From: Mixophyes australis | Lineage: Eukaryota > Chordata > Amphibia > Anura > Limnodynastidae | DNA: 64,000 bases | Assembly: GCA_036250195.1 (NCBI GenBank) | Contig: JAVHZZ010000001.1 | Span: forward strand, 380,911,907-380,975,906 | Reading direction: 5' to 3' | In this document: in pieces, positions 1 through 10,631 of the stretch | Numbering within the stretch: position 1 is the first letter of the stretch | Layout: each line of letters opens with the position of its first letter | Made by a program: the position numbers and the translations under genes | Notes under the pieces: generated by a model | Database searches by the model: none | Told to the model about the DNA's origin: nothing | The model's input: the letters and a program-made list of their open reading frames with translations, nothing else

Positions 1-440
1 TTGTGGCATTTCCATATCACATACCATCTTGAAAGGCTGCTGTTAGGGCAATTTATCCTTAAGGGTAGGGTGTCATAGACAGAGTGACCCTAAACTGGCT
101 TTGTCCATTTTTCATAATATTGTACAGTCTATAATGGCTGAATTTTTGGGTATTTTATACAAGTGGAGGGGGGCCTAGAGAGACAGAAACCAAACTGGCT
201 TTTTCCATGTCAATTAATATTGTACAGTCTATAATGGCTGAATTTTTGGGTATTTTATACAAGTGGAGGGGGGCCTAGAGAGACAGAGTGACCCCAAACT
301 GTCTTTCTCCATGTCAATTAATATTGTACAGTCTATAATGGCTGAATTTTTTAGTATTTTATACAAGTGGAGGGGTGCCTTGAGAGACAGAAACCAAACT
401 GGCTTTTTCCATTTCTTTACATATTTAACTATAAGTGTAG
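1..440. repeat. Tandem array, units about 100 bp, inside the hAT remnant
   Basis: The phrase 'ccaaactggctttttcc' or a close variant recurs near 90, 188, 291 and 392. Each is followed by 'attgtacagtctataatggctg' type sequence and 'tacaagtggagggg'. Units are highly similar. The small ORFs here on both strands are by-products of the repetition. Confidence 0.85.
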
Positions 441-805
441 GGTGTAATATACATTCAAAGACGATGGCTGCATTGCCAATATGCATAGATGGAGAGGAAG
501 ACAATCTGTTTTGTGTGTAGAATAGGCCTACCAACGAAGAATTAAACTGTTTTTTTGGATGATTTATTACCTCAACAATTAGATTACTTGTCTCTAAAAC
601 AGTTGGAGCACTAAATTGGGTTAATTTAGGCCCAAAAACATGGATTTTCCCAAAAAATAGCAAAACAAAACCAAACAAAACCAAAACCAAAACCAAAACA
701 CGCAATGGCGGTTTTGCAAAACCAAAACCAAAACCAAAACACGACGGTAATCCAGATCCAAAACCGAATCCAAAACCAAAACACGGGGGTCAGTGACCAT
801 CTCTA
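1..805 (+). mobile_element. Right end of a non-autonomous Ac-like hAT element, cut by the window edge
   Basis: The segment ends in CATCTCTA at 798-805, the reverse complement of TAGAGATG, the terminus of the complete element at 54690-57014. The last 170 bp share the same subterminal structure: AAAACC-rich repeats and a stretch around 'cgacggtaatccagatcc'. Inside is a tandem array of about 100 bp units like the one in the 54690 element. The left end lies outside the window, so the target-site duplication cannot be tested; the 8 bp after the terminus are gttgagac. No transposase domain is present. Confidence 0.8.
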
Positions 806-2040
806 GTTGAGACCCTGTTTGGAAAAAGGATAGATACATGAAATAGGGAAAGCCTTAAAATGAGTGAACACTGTAGACCCCCCCCCCCCACCCCATCCTG
901 CCCAGATGTTAAATTAGTAGTACGCAGATCTCACATTTAATAATTAGCGCCCCATGTGCGTTGGGGATACACATAACATATTATAGACTGAGATACTATT
1001 TCCCACAAACCGATATACACATTGTCCATCTCTTGCTCCAGAGGGAGACACAATGTATCTGTTCGACAACAGTTGTTCCCATTGGACGCTAATATCCTAC
1101 ATATGGTGTGATCTTTGTGACTACTGAGGGTGGCTATATATTTTTTACTTCATATGTACATATATGATAATATTTCCGCATTGGCGGTTTGCAATACACT
1201 TGTACACATTGTGTGGTTTCTGCATGAGACATTGCAGGGCATTTTTTCACTGTACATTGTGTATCTGAAATATACTTGCAGTATCAGATCATATGTCTGG
1301 TTCTTTTCCCTTTTACCTACTGTTATCGGTTTTAGAATATTCTTACATCAGAGCGCCTGGGGACTCCATAGATTTATATTTGGTTTGTGCTTTTTCTACC
1401 TTGGAGGGTGGGACTTCCTCCCATTACATTCCTCCTTTTTTGGCAGCCATTCCACATTCTACTGGTGAGAAGCGCAGATACTCAAAAGCCCTCTGGATAA
1501 TATTTTTTGTAATTAAGCCTTGGAAACATTTTTCAGATTAAATCAATTATATCTAGCGTATTCTTCGTGATACTTTGTGAATTTACGAAGCCCTTGGAGG
1601 CTCATGCTAGATGTGTATGTGATTTAAGTGTGAAACATTAATAAGTAGTTTTGGTGAACGCAAGGAAACCATAATAAATACTTTGTGGTGGCAGAAAGGT
1701 GTATTCATTGCTAATTGACTAAGGTGACGTCAATCACGGCCAGCTGTTCAGATTGCTGTATCTGGGACAGGCTGGGCATTCGTGACACCATGTAACACAC
1801 AGAGACATTCACAGCTAACACTGGGTGGGCACAGTTGGTATAATGGTGTTGGGCTAGCACCTTCGTATCAGTGTGGGGTGGTGTGCATATCATGTGATGT
1901 ACGCTCCACATGTTACAAATAGGCGTGCAGCACACTTCATATGGTTGTGCACCCAGAGACACCTAGAGAAGAATACTTTGTGCTGCCGCTCGCCACCCAA
2001 GGGGTGTGTTTAGCACCACCTGGGGGGAAAGGTATCTGGA
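806..2040. other. No recognisable gene
   Basis: Mixed-composition DNA with a poly-C run near 881-890. ORFs of up to 112 codons on either strand show no family motif. Around 1985-2035 the sequence is GC-richer and leads into the minisatellite, so part of it may be an old element I cannot name. Confidence 0.5.
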
Positions 2041-2049
2041 CGTACCTTC

Positions 2050-2941
2050 AGATCATATTATGCCACACAGTACAGACCACAGTTCTTATTTTGCCACACA
2101 GTACTGCCCCAAATTCATATTATGCCACACAGTAGTGCACACAATTCATATTATTCCACACAGTAGTAAACTCAATTTATATTATGCCACACACTAGTGC
2201 ACTCAATTTATATTATGCCAAATAAAAGTACTCCCAGTTCATATTATAAAAAACAGCAGTGCTTGAAGAACATACTATACCAAAGTAATGCCCCCAGTTC
2301 ATGTTATGCCACACACTATTGCCCCATATCATATAATGCCAAACTGTAGTGTACCAGATCATATTTTGCCCCACAGTAGTGCCCCAAATTCATATTATGC
2401 CACACAGTAATGCACTCAAGTCATATTATGTCAAACAAAAGAACCACCAGTTCATATTATAAAAAACAGTAGTGCCCCAAGATCATATTATACCACAGTA
2501 GTACCCCCAGTTCATGTTATGCCACACAGTAGTGCACCCAATTCATATTATGCCAAATAAAAATGCACCCAGTTCATATTATACCAAACACCAGTGCCCC
2601 AAATACATATTATGCCACACAGTAGTGACCAAAGTTCATACTATGCTACAGTAGTGCCCCCAGTTCCTACTATACCACACAAAAATGTCCCAAGTTCATA
2701 ATATGCCAAAGTAGTTTCCCCAGTTCATATGATGTAACAAAGTGCCCATTCATAATATACCACACAGTTGTGCCCCAAGTTCATATTATGCCACAGCAGT
2801 GTCCCCAGTTTATATTATGCCAAATAGACATACCTCCAGTTCCAATTGTGTCACACAGTAGTGCCCCTGGTTCAAATTATGCGACAAAGTAGTTACCACA
2901 GTTCCTATTTTGCTACATAGTAGTACCCCAGTTCATATTAT
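2050..2941. repeat. Decayed minisatellite, about 30-bp unit
   Basis: Roughly 30 diverged copies of a unit like 'catattatgccacacagtag' followed by 'tgccccaa'. Unit length and sequence vary, so the array is old. No reading frame is maintained. Confidence 0.85.

Positions 2942-2944
<3 letters not shown>

Positions 2945-2976
<32 letters not shown>
2945..2976. repeat. (AC)n microsatellite
   Basis: About 16 perfect CA dinucleotides at the end of the minisatellite. Confidence 0.97.
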
Positions 2977-2980
<4 letters not shown>

Positions 2981-3949
2981 TTACCATTAAACACAGCTAT
3001 GTGCGAGATGAGTCACCTCTGGAGTCAGCACACAGGCCCTTCAGCAGGGCAGGTGTAAGGTTGCCCGGCACCCTAGGCAAAGCTTAAGCTTGCTGCCCCC
3101 CCCCCCAAATAAAAAAATTTCTAATTTGCCAGCCACTAACACACTTAAAAATAATAACTCTTACCTCCTCTTGGCTGGCTACAATGCAGTCCAGATGTCT
3201 GATGCAGCACTGATGTCTGATGCAGAATGCTGTCCAGGCTTCATTGCTGCCCAGGAGCAAACACAGGATATCTAGAGGGGAGGCTCCAAATGTTAGACTT
3301 CAGAACAAAACAAACGAAAGAAAAGAAAACATGACATCACTCACCTGTTACACACTGACATGTACCACGCTGCCCACCAACTTCACTCACACATGCCCGT
3401 CTGCCTACTAGCTGTTCTCACATATGTCACCCCTTGCCCATCAGCTTGTGTCACATATGCCAGCCGCATAGGCAACACCAGCTTTACTCACATGCCCCCC
3501 TGCCCACTACTTGGCTTTTTTTTTTAGTATTTGGCCAATACTTGGCTCTCCTCTGTTGCTGTCTATTAATGTATTCTGTAGATGATATATTAAATATACT
3601 AACACATGCAAATAAATAGAGAAAGGTAATCTAAATGACAGATAATCCAGACCGTTCTATTTTATTTGCATTTGTTAATGTATTCTGCAGATGTAAAATT
3701 AATTATACTAATAGAGGGCAACAAAGTAGAGCCAAATAGAGGGCAAATACTAATACACATAAATGGTTCCTTAACTATCCTAGAGTAGCCCCAGCAAGGT
3801 GAATTAAAGCGGTGCTTCATTATGCATCGCTGCATTTTGTCACGGCACTATTTTAGTATAAAGACCCCATAGTCTCTAACTCAAGGACATTTCTAAGTGT
3901 AATCCCCCGTCTCCCTATTTTCTCCAGCCTCCTCCTCCTCCCCCCCCAA

Positions 3950-4560
3950 TTTTCTGTAGCATCCATTCTCCCCCCTTTCTGTAGCCTCCATTCCCCCCTT
4001 TGTATAGCCTCCATTCTCCCCCCTTTGTATAGCCTCCATTCTCACCCCCTTTGTATAGCTTCCATTCTCACCCCCTTTGTATAGCCTCCATTTCCCCCCA
4101 TTCTGTAGCCTCCATTCTCCACCCCCTTTGTATAGCCTCCATTCTCACCCCCTTTGTATAGCCTTCATTCTCCCCCCTTTGTAGAGCCTCCATTCTCCCC
4201 CCTTTGTATAGCCTCCATTCTCACCCCTTTGTATAGCCTCCATTCTCCCCCCTTTGTATAGCCTCCATTCTCCCCCCTTTGTATAGCCTCCATTCTCCCC
4301 CCTTTGTATAGCCTCCATTCTCCCCCCTTTGTATAGCCTCTATTCTCCCCCCTTTGTATAGCCTCCATTCTCCCCCCTTTGTACAGCCTCCATTCTCCCC
4401 CCTTTGTATAGCCTCCATTCTCCCCCCTTTGTATAGCCTCCATTCTCCCCCTTTGTATAGCCTCCATTCTCCCCCTTTTGTATAGCCTCCATTCTCCCTC
4501 CTTACTGTAGCTTCCATTCCCCCCTCTTTCTGTAGCTTCCGTTCTCCCCCCTATGTATAG
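3950..4560. repeat. 25-bp CT-rich minisatellite
   Basis: About 24 copies of a unit reading 'ctttgtatagcctccattct' plus a C run, with 25-bp spacing in the homogeneous core (for example gtata at 4206, 4231, 4256). Outer copies are more diverged (ctgtagcctcc variants). The 132- and 98-codon minus-strand ORFs are translations of this repeat, not genes. Confidence 0.95.
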
Positions 4561-4679
4561 CATCTGTCCCCCGTCCCCTCATGTTATCTGTAGCCTCCTC
4601 TTTCCTGTACTCACCTTAACTTCTTAATTTTCCTTCCTTTCTCTTCTTCCTCTTCTTTCTCTGTCGGCTCCTCTTCACT

Positions 4680-4707
4680 GGCAGCGTCGTGACGTCACGA
4701 CGCTGCC
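4680..4707. promoter_or_regulatory. 28-bp perfect palindrome centred on TGACGTCA
   Basis: Arms ggcagcgtcgtgac and gtcacgacgctgcc are exact reverse complements with no loop. The centre, 4690-4697, is TGACGTCA, the consensus CREB/ATF binding site. It lies in the GC-rich right part of the hAT-like element. Regulatory function is inference; the palindrome is directly visible. Confidence 0.55.
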
Positions 4708-4919
4708 AGGCGCCGGGTAAATTTTAAAATGCGATGCTGCTACAGTGCAACACCGCATTATAGCGATCTAGCGGGCGGGCGAGCGATCGGGCGAGCGGGC
4801 GGGCGGTAGCATTTATTTAATTATCACTGGGTCCCCCACTTCAGTGCCGCCCTCCAGAGCCCGGCGCCCTAGGCAACTGCCTAACATTGCCTAATGGGAG
4901 CGCCGGGCCTGCCCTTCAG

Positions 4920-5902
4920 ACAGATGCTTCAACAGTCTTCTGTTCTGCATTGAATGATGGGAGGAGCTGTTGCTGCGGCCAAGCACACTCAGCAGCTGCT
5001 TTTCAATAAGCAGCTGCAGTGCACAAATATGACTCTGAGTGTACTTATGGTGAAATATGATGCTACATATGATGCTACAGAGAGAGGGGAGGGGCACAAA
5101 CAGATGGAATCAGGGGGGTAGGGGACAGATCTGTATGATCCGTGGTGACGCGTTATATGGTGGCTGGGGGTGAGACAGGCAATCCTGTCAGTAAGGTGGG
5201 GTTCTAGGCAACTAGAACTCCCCAAGGTGTGCGCCTGCACCTATCTATGTCGCTAGTAACTGAATTGGAGAACTTCAAACTGCTTGCCCTGACAGAAAAG
5301 CCCAAACATCCTTGCGGGGGTCCTTGGTGAACATTAGACTCTGCGCCTCCTTGCTCAATAGTGCAAATGCTGGCAAGCAGTTACCATCTCCTGTCTAAAT
5401 CCATGACAGTTACAATTATAATGGTAATTAAAAATACAAAACATTTTAAATGAAGCTACATATTGCATTCAGTCTTTTATTATATAAATATTAATCCTGT
5501 GAATTTAGGGAAAAATAGGAATATTTTTTCTTAAGTTAAATCAGAAAAATGTTTGCAAGGAATTGCTTGACGGTAATAGTCATAGTTACTGTGGCACTGA
5601 TACTCTTCTGGTGATGCATGCAGAGGCATCTTGCTGAAAACAGTGCTTTTATTGTTCCATCACAATAAAACCGCATACATTTCTATCAGGATGACGCCAG
5701 TCTATCATTGGCTAGACATAATTCTACTGTCTAGACACCAGCCACTGATTGCCATTGGTCGCAATGCACAAGTACACAATACAGTCTTTTATCCTCCACC
5801 CAAACACTGTAAATCAATCACAGACAACAAATCAATAACACCCATAGGGTGCACCTATGTTTGTGTGCTATGGGAAAGACTATGTGGGAATATGCTTGTA
5901 CC
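4920..5902. other. No recognisable feature
   Basis: Ordinary mixed sequence between two hAT-like elements. Short ORFs show no family motif. Confidence 0.5.
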
Positions 5903-7243
5903 CAGGCCCAGCGCTACCATTAGGCAGAGTTAGGCACCAGCCTAGGGCTCTGGGCTCTGGGGACCGGCGCTGGTGTGCGCTAATACCGTGCGATGGCCGG
6001 CTGAGCTTAACTTCAGTGGCCGGAGGCTGTGAAAGTTAAGCTCAGCCAGCCACCGGCCCCTGCACAGCTTCAAAGGGGATGGGGCGTGTGATTGCAGCCC
6101 CTTCCTCGGGACACTGCCAATGGTACTGGTCCAGTGTGAAGCAAAGGGGCAGTGTGAAGCAAGGGGGGGCAGTGTGAAGCAGGAGGAGGGTCAGTGTGAA
6201 GCAGAACGGGGGCAGTGTGAAGCAAGAGGGGGGTCAGTGTGAAGCATGGTGGGAAGAAGTGTGAAGCAGAAGGGGGGCAGTGTGAAGAAAGGGAGGCAGT
6301 GTGAAGCAGGAAGGGATACAGTGATGGAGGGGGCATCAGTGTGATGCAGTGGGGGGTGGTGTGCTGGATGGGGGACATTGTGCTGCAGGGAGGACACTGT
6401 GATGAAAGGGGGGCAGTGTGCTGGATGAGGACATTGTGATGCAAGGGGGGTAGTGTGATGCAGAGTGGAGACATTGAGATGCAGGGGAGGACACACTGAG
6501 ATGCAGGGGGCAGTGTGCTGGATGGGGGACATTGTGATGCAAGGTGAACAGTAGTGTGACGTAGGGGGCAGCAGTGTGATGCAGTGGGGGGGTGTGCTGG
6601 ATGGGGGACATTGTGCTGTGGGGGGACACTGTGATAAAGGGGGGGCAGTGTTCTAGTGTGCTGGATGGGGGACATTTTGATGCAAGGGGGCAGTGTGATG
6701 CAGAGCGGGGACATTGAGTTGCAGGTAGACAGTGTGCTGGATGGGGGACATTGTGATGCAGGGAGGGGCACTGAAATGCAGGGGGACAGTGTGCTGGATG
6801 GGGGACATTATGATGCAAGGAGGGGCAGTAGCGTGATGAAGGGGTGGTAGCAGTGTGATGCACGGGACACGTAAGTGTCATGCACAGGACATATGTGTGA
6901 TGAAGGGACTTGTAAGGGCCATCTGTTTGGATTACTTGCCATTTCCATTTGGACCTATAAAGGAAAGCATATGCCTATTGTTTTTAACAAGTTTTTTGTC
7001 CCGAAATCTAACGCCTGGATACCTGCCCTCTAAAAATCCTGTGTTTGACCCTGTGTAGCAGTGGAGTCTAGACAGCGTTTTGCATCAAATATCACTGCAT
7101 CTGGACTGCTGGAGGAGGTAACGCTTATTTAATTATTTTTTTTACGAAAGTCAAGTGTACTATGGACTTGGGAGTGTGTATTTGATGTGTGCCTTAGGGA
7201 TGAAATTTTGCCTAGGGTGCTGTGAAACCTTGCACCAGCCCTG
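5903..7243. mobile_element. hAT-like non-autonomous element, inverted relative to the 3045 copy
   Basis: The left terminus CAGGCCCAGCGCTACC resembles the right terminus of the element at 3045-4911. The right terminus, reverse complemented, reads CAGGGCTGGTGCAAGG and matches its left terminus, so this copy is in the opposite orientation. The flanking octamers (cttgtacc and ccaatacc) match at only 5 of 8 positions, so the target duplication has decayed or the ends are slightly misplaced. The interior is a G-rich tandem array. Confidence 0.7.
6110..6860. repeat. G-rich tandem array (gtgtgatgcaggggg type)
   Basis: Dozens of 15-40 bp variants combining 'cagtgtgatgcaggggg', 'gtgtgaagcaggggg' and 'gtgctggatgggggacatt'. 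Runs of four to seven G recur on the plus strand every 15-25 bp. The long minus-strand ORFs rich in Pro, His, Ser and Cys (up to 233 codons) are translations of this array and are not considered genes. Confidence 0.93.
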
Positions 7244-7999
7244 CCAATACCTGCAGACTTTTTGGATCTCCACTGTCCCTATGCTGGCGGTGTGCCAAAA
7301 TAGGCCTCTTTGTTACACATGTCTTACAACTGTATGTCTCTGAACCAAGGTGCACTGCTATACATGCATGTAATTCTGTCTGCAACCTTTACCTGAAGAC
7401 TGCCAGCTGAATAGCTTATTCCTCTCATAGAGGTCTGTGACAAACCATTCCCTTTGACACAATATGATATTAAATGGTCCTCACTACATTTGCCAGGCAA
7501 TTATGTATCCACACACCCCCATCACCCTTTTATAGTTAATATAGATAAAATTGTGACTGTGATCTGAATGCTATTCACACACAGGAACAGTGTCAGTTAG
7601 GAGGGGGCCCAAGGCAAAGTCCAATATTAAAGTCTGTACGCAAATAAAATCCAACCCATATATACAAATGAAAAACAGATTCAGTGTGAATAGTATGACA
7701 GAAAATAAGACTACAACAAAATCCACTGGCCACTATGCCGGGCATATCAGTCTTATGCCCATCAAAGTCCAATGCTCACCATATAGTCCTGTGTCCAATA
7801 TATCAGAATTATTTCAACTACACTTCAATGCCAACCACTTACTGCATTGTGCCCAACCTACCAGTCTTGTGTCCACCACAGTACCACCACTATATACAAC
7901 CATGTACCTAACATATGTTCACAAACCATACAGCCATCCCCTTCGTTGGTGATTACTTGATACCCAAAGAAAATTTAGGTTAGTCTCTTCATATTAAAT
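7244..7999. other. No recognisable gene
   Basis: From about 7600 to 7950 there is faint internal repetition ('tcttatgcccatcaaagtcc' like phrases), possibly an eroded minisatellite. Nothing else is supported. Confidence 0.45.
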
Positions 8000-8267
8000 T
8001 AGAGTCAAAAGTTTTGAGAATGACACAAATATTATTTTTTACAAAGTCTGCTGCCTCAGTTTTTATGATGGTAATTTGTATATACTCCAGAATGTCATGA
8101 AGAGTGATCAGATGAATTGCAATTAATTTCAAAGTCCCTCTTTGCCATGACAATGAACTTGATCCCAAAAACAACATTTCCACTGCATTTTAGCCCTGCC
8201 ACAATAGGACCAGCTGACATCAGGTCAGTGATTCTCTTTTTAACACAGATGAGAATGTTGACAAGGA

Positions 8268-8470
8268 CAAGGCTAGAGAAAAATAAGCCCGTGCTCGGTA
8301 TGTCCCACATTATATATGGTACCAGCTGCTTGGCAACAAGCCCGCGCTCGGTATATCCCATATTGTATGTGGTACCAGCTGCGTGGCAATATAAATGCCC
8401 ATATATGTATACAAAACAGAAAGAAAGTTGTCAGCGCTTATCCTTTAAACTGCATATCTGTGTGTGACAA
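8268..8470. repeat. Foreign insert of about 200 bp in the Tc1 5' region
   Basis: The Tc1 leader phrase 'gacaaggct' occurs on both sides (near 8267 and 8468), so the intervening segment looks like an insertion with a duplicated target of about 10-12 bp. Inside are two direct repeats of about 55 bp, each containing 'gctcggtat' and 'ggtaccagctgc'. Its right part includes 'gttgtcagcgctta'. The family is not identified. Confidence 0.6.
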
Positions 8471-8570
8471 GGCTGGAGGTCACTCTGTTATGCTGATTGA
8501 GTTAGAATAACAGACTGGACGCTTTAAAAGGAGGGTTGTGCTTGAAATCATTGTTCTTCCCCTGTTAACC

Positions 8571-9558
8571 ATGGTTAATTGCAAGGAAACACGTGCAGAC
8601 ATCATTGCTTGGCACAAAAAGGGCTTCACAGGCAAGGATATTGCTGCTAGTAAGATTACACCTAAATCAACCATTTATCAGATCATCAAGAACTTCAAGG
8701 AGAGGGGTTCAATAGTTGTGAAGAAGGTTTCTGGGCACCCAACACTGTCCAGCAAGCACCGGGACTGTGTCCTAAAGTTGATTCAGCTGCGAAATCGAGG
8801 CACCACCAGTGCAGAGCTTGCTCTGGAATGGCAGCATGCAGGTGTGAGTGCATCTGCATGCACAGTGAGCCGAAGAATTTGGAGGATAGTCTGGTGTCAA
8901 GAAGGCCAGCAAAGAAACTACTTTTGCAGTAAAAACATCAGGGACAGACTGATATTCTGCAAAAGGTACAGGGATTGGACGGCTAAGGACTGGGGTAGTC
9001 ATTTTTTCTGATTAATTCCCTTTCATTGTTTGAGCCATCTGGAAAAATGCTTGTCCGGAGAAGGAAATGTAAACGCTACCTTCAGTCTGCGTCATGCCAA
9101 CAGTAAAGCATCCTGAGATCATTCATTTGTGGGTTTGCTTCTCAGCCAAGCGAGTGGGCTGACTCACAATTTTGCCTAAGGACACATCCATAAATAAAGA
9201 ATGGTACCAAAACATCCTCCAAGAGTAACTATCCCCAACCATCCAAGAACAGTTTGGTGATGAACAATGCCTTTTCCAGCATGATGGAGCACCTTGCCAT
9301 AAGGCAAAAGTGATAACTAAGTGGCTTGGGGATCAAAACATTGAAATTTTGGGTCCATGTCCAGGAAACTCCCCAGACCTTAACCCCATTGAGAACTTGT
9401 GGTCAAACCTCAAAAGGTGGGTGGACAAACAAAAACCCACAAATTCTGACAAACTCCAAGCATTGATTAGGCAAGAATGGGCGGCTATCAGTCAGTATGT
9501 GGAACAGAAGTTGATTGACAGCATGCCAGGGCGAATTGCAGAAGTCTTCAAAAAGTAG
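8571..9558 (+). pseudogene. Tc1-family transposase, frameshifted
   Basis: The product would be the DDE transposase that binds the inverted repeats and moves the element in the nucleus. From ATG 8571 (MVNCKETR...) the first frame encodes the paired-type helix-turn-helix DNA-binding region and runs to a stop at 9009-9011. The last part (9310-9558, another frame) carries WPGNSPDLNPIENLW-like sequence, here CPGNSPDLNPIENLW, with the glutamate of the DD34E triad; the second aspartate lies just upstream in QHDGAPCHK at about 9281-9307. The first catalytic aspartate (VIFSD type) sits near 9000-9015 in a shifted frame, followed immediately by a stop. Several further frame changes occur between 9011 and 9310. 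It cannot make a working enzyme, although a complete relative could mobilise the ends. Confidence 0.92.
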
Positions 9559-9759
9559 GGTCAACAGTGCAACAGTGCAAATATTGACTCTTTGCATAAA
9601 CTTAATGTAATTGTCAATAAAAGCCTCTGACACTTATGAAATGCTTGTAATTTTACGTCAGTATATCATAGCAACACCTGACAAAAGGTCTAAAAACACT
9701 AAAGCAGCAAACTTTGTGAAAACTAATACTCATTCTCAAAACATTTGGCCATGACTGTA

Positions 9760-10222
9760 TAACCCCTTCACACATTTTCCCAAGAACTTTTGGTGGTAAT
9801 TAGTTGGCTTGAATTAAGAAATTCTGTTTCTCATGGTGAAATTTGCTTTGTTAAAATTCTGCTTGTGAAACACCAATTGCTTTAATTGCTTTTAATTGCT
9901 TTAATTTGCTGTATCCTAGTTCTGAATCACCCCACCCACTACTTTTCAGCTATCTAAAATCTCTGTGGAAGCAGCAGAAAGCTTGAAACAGTGAGTGACG
10001 GTGCTTACAAGTTGAAATATAGGGCTTTCTTTAGAGTCTGCATGTAAACCTGATAAAACGTTGTATAAAAAATAACAGAAAGTAGGTACCATTTTATTTT
10101 TGCAAAACCCACCAATTCCCCAGGTATTGTTTCTGCCAAAGTAGACTACAATGGTTTTAAATAGTTAATTCAGGGCCACATTTCCAAACTTCGTCCTCTG
10201 GTTTTCAACTTATCTTTTTTGC
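9760..10222. other. No recognisable feature
   Basis: AT-rich sequence with a small local repeat of 'ttaattgcttt' near 9880-9910. No gene or element end seen. Confidence 0.5.
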
Positions 10223-10230
10223 ACTATGCT

Positions 10231-10623
10231 CAGGGCCGGATTAAGGGAATGGAGGCCCCTGGGCTAAGGGGCCCTCCATTCCCCGCGAGGCCCCCAATGT
10301 GAGCCGTCCGCCGCCCCCCACCCCCCGCGAGGACCCCCCCAAGCACTTACCTGTCAGTGCAGTCCTCCGTCCCGGCGCGCTGTAAGCTCCTTACTGAGGA
10401 GATCTCGCAAAAGTTCATGAACTCTCGCGAGATATCCTCAGTAAGCAGACTACAGCGCGCCGGGACGGAGGACTGCACTGACAGTACTCAGCAGCATCGA
10501 TCGGGCCGGGGGCGCCCCCGCCCCCGACCGATCAATAATGCTGCTGAGGAGTTTGAAGGGCCCCCTGGATGCCCGAGGCCCCTGGGCTATAGCCCAGTTA
10601 GACCTCGGGTTAATCCGGCCCTG
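10231..10623. mobile_element. hAT-type MITE with perfect 8-bp duplication and long hairpin
   Basis: Target duplication actatgct occurs at 10223-10230 and 10624-10631. Termini are CAGGGCCGGATTAAGG and its near-perfect inverse (ttaatccggccctg). The core folds back: 'cagtgcagtcctccgtcccg' followed by 'gcgcgctgta' near 10356 pairs with its complement near 10445-10485, closed by 'gagatctcgc' and 'ctcgcgagat' repeats. The element is GC-rich compared with its flanks. No coding capacity. Confidence 0.92.
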
Positions 10624-10631
10624 ACTATGCT

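Larger units (their letters stand above)
3045..4911. mobile_element. Non-autonomous hAT-like element with perfect 8-bp target duplication
   Basis: Flanks cccttcag at 3037-3044 and 4912-4919 are identical, giving an 8-bp duplication typical of hAT elements. Left terminus CAGGGCAGGTGTAAGG; right terminus (reverse complement) CAGGCCCGGCGCTCCC. Just inside, both ends contain 'cctaggca' motifs. The interior holds a CT-rich minisatellite and a palindromic GC-rich segment but no transposase. The termini and parts of the interior match the longer copy at 23985-27575. Confidence 0.85.
8000..9759 (+). mobile_element. Tc1/mariner element, inactive
   Basis: The right end, read inward, starts TACAGTCATGGCCAAATG. 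The left end near 8000 has TAGAGTCAAAAGTTTTGAG, so a few bases of its inverted repeat appear deleted. Both inverted repeats share TTTTGAGAATGA. A TA dinucleotide sits at each border, as expected for Tc1 insertion. The element contains a broken transposase and a foreign insert near 8268-8470. Confidence 0.9.

Noticed and set aside
4165..4563. 132- and 98-codon minus-strand ORFs with Gly-Glu-Trp-Arg-Leu-Tyr repeats
   Set aside because: They are the 25-bp minisatellite translated in three cycling frames. The period is not a multiple of three, so no frame encodes a constant repeat protein by design.
6070..6881. Long Pro/His/Ser/Cys ORFs on the minus strand (up to 233 codons)
   Set aside because: Translations of the G-rich array. 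Several frames are open at once, which shows the openness comes from composition.
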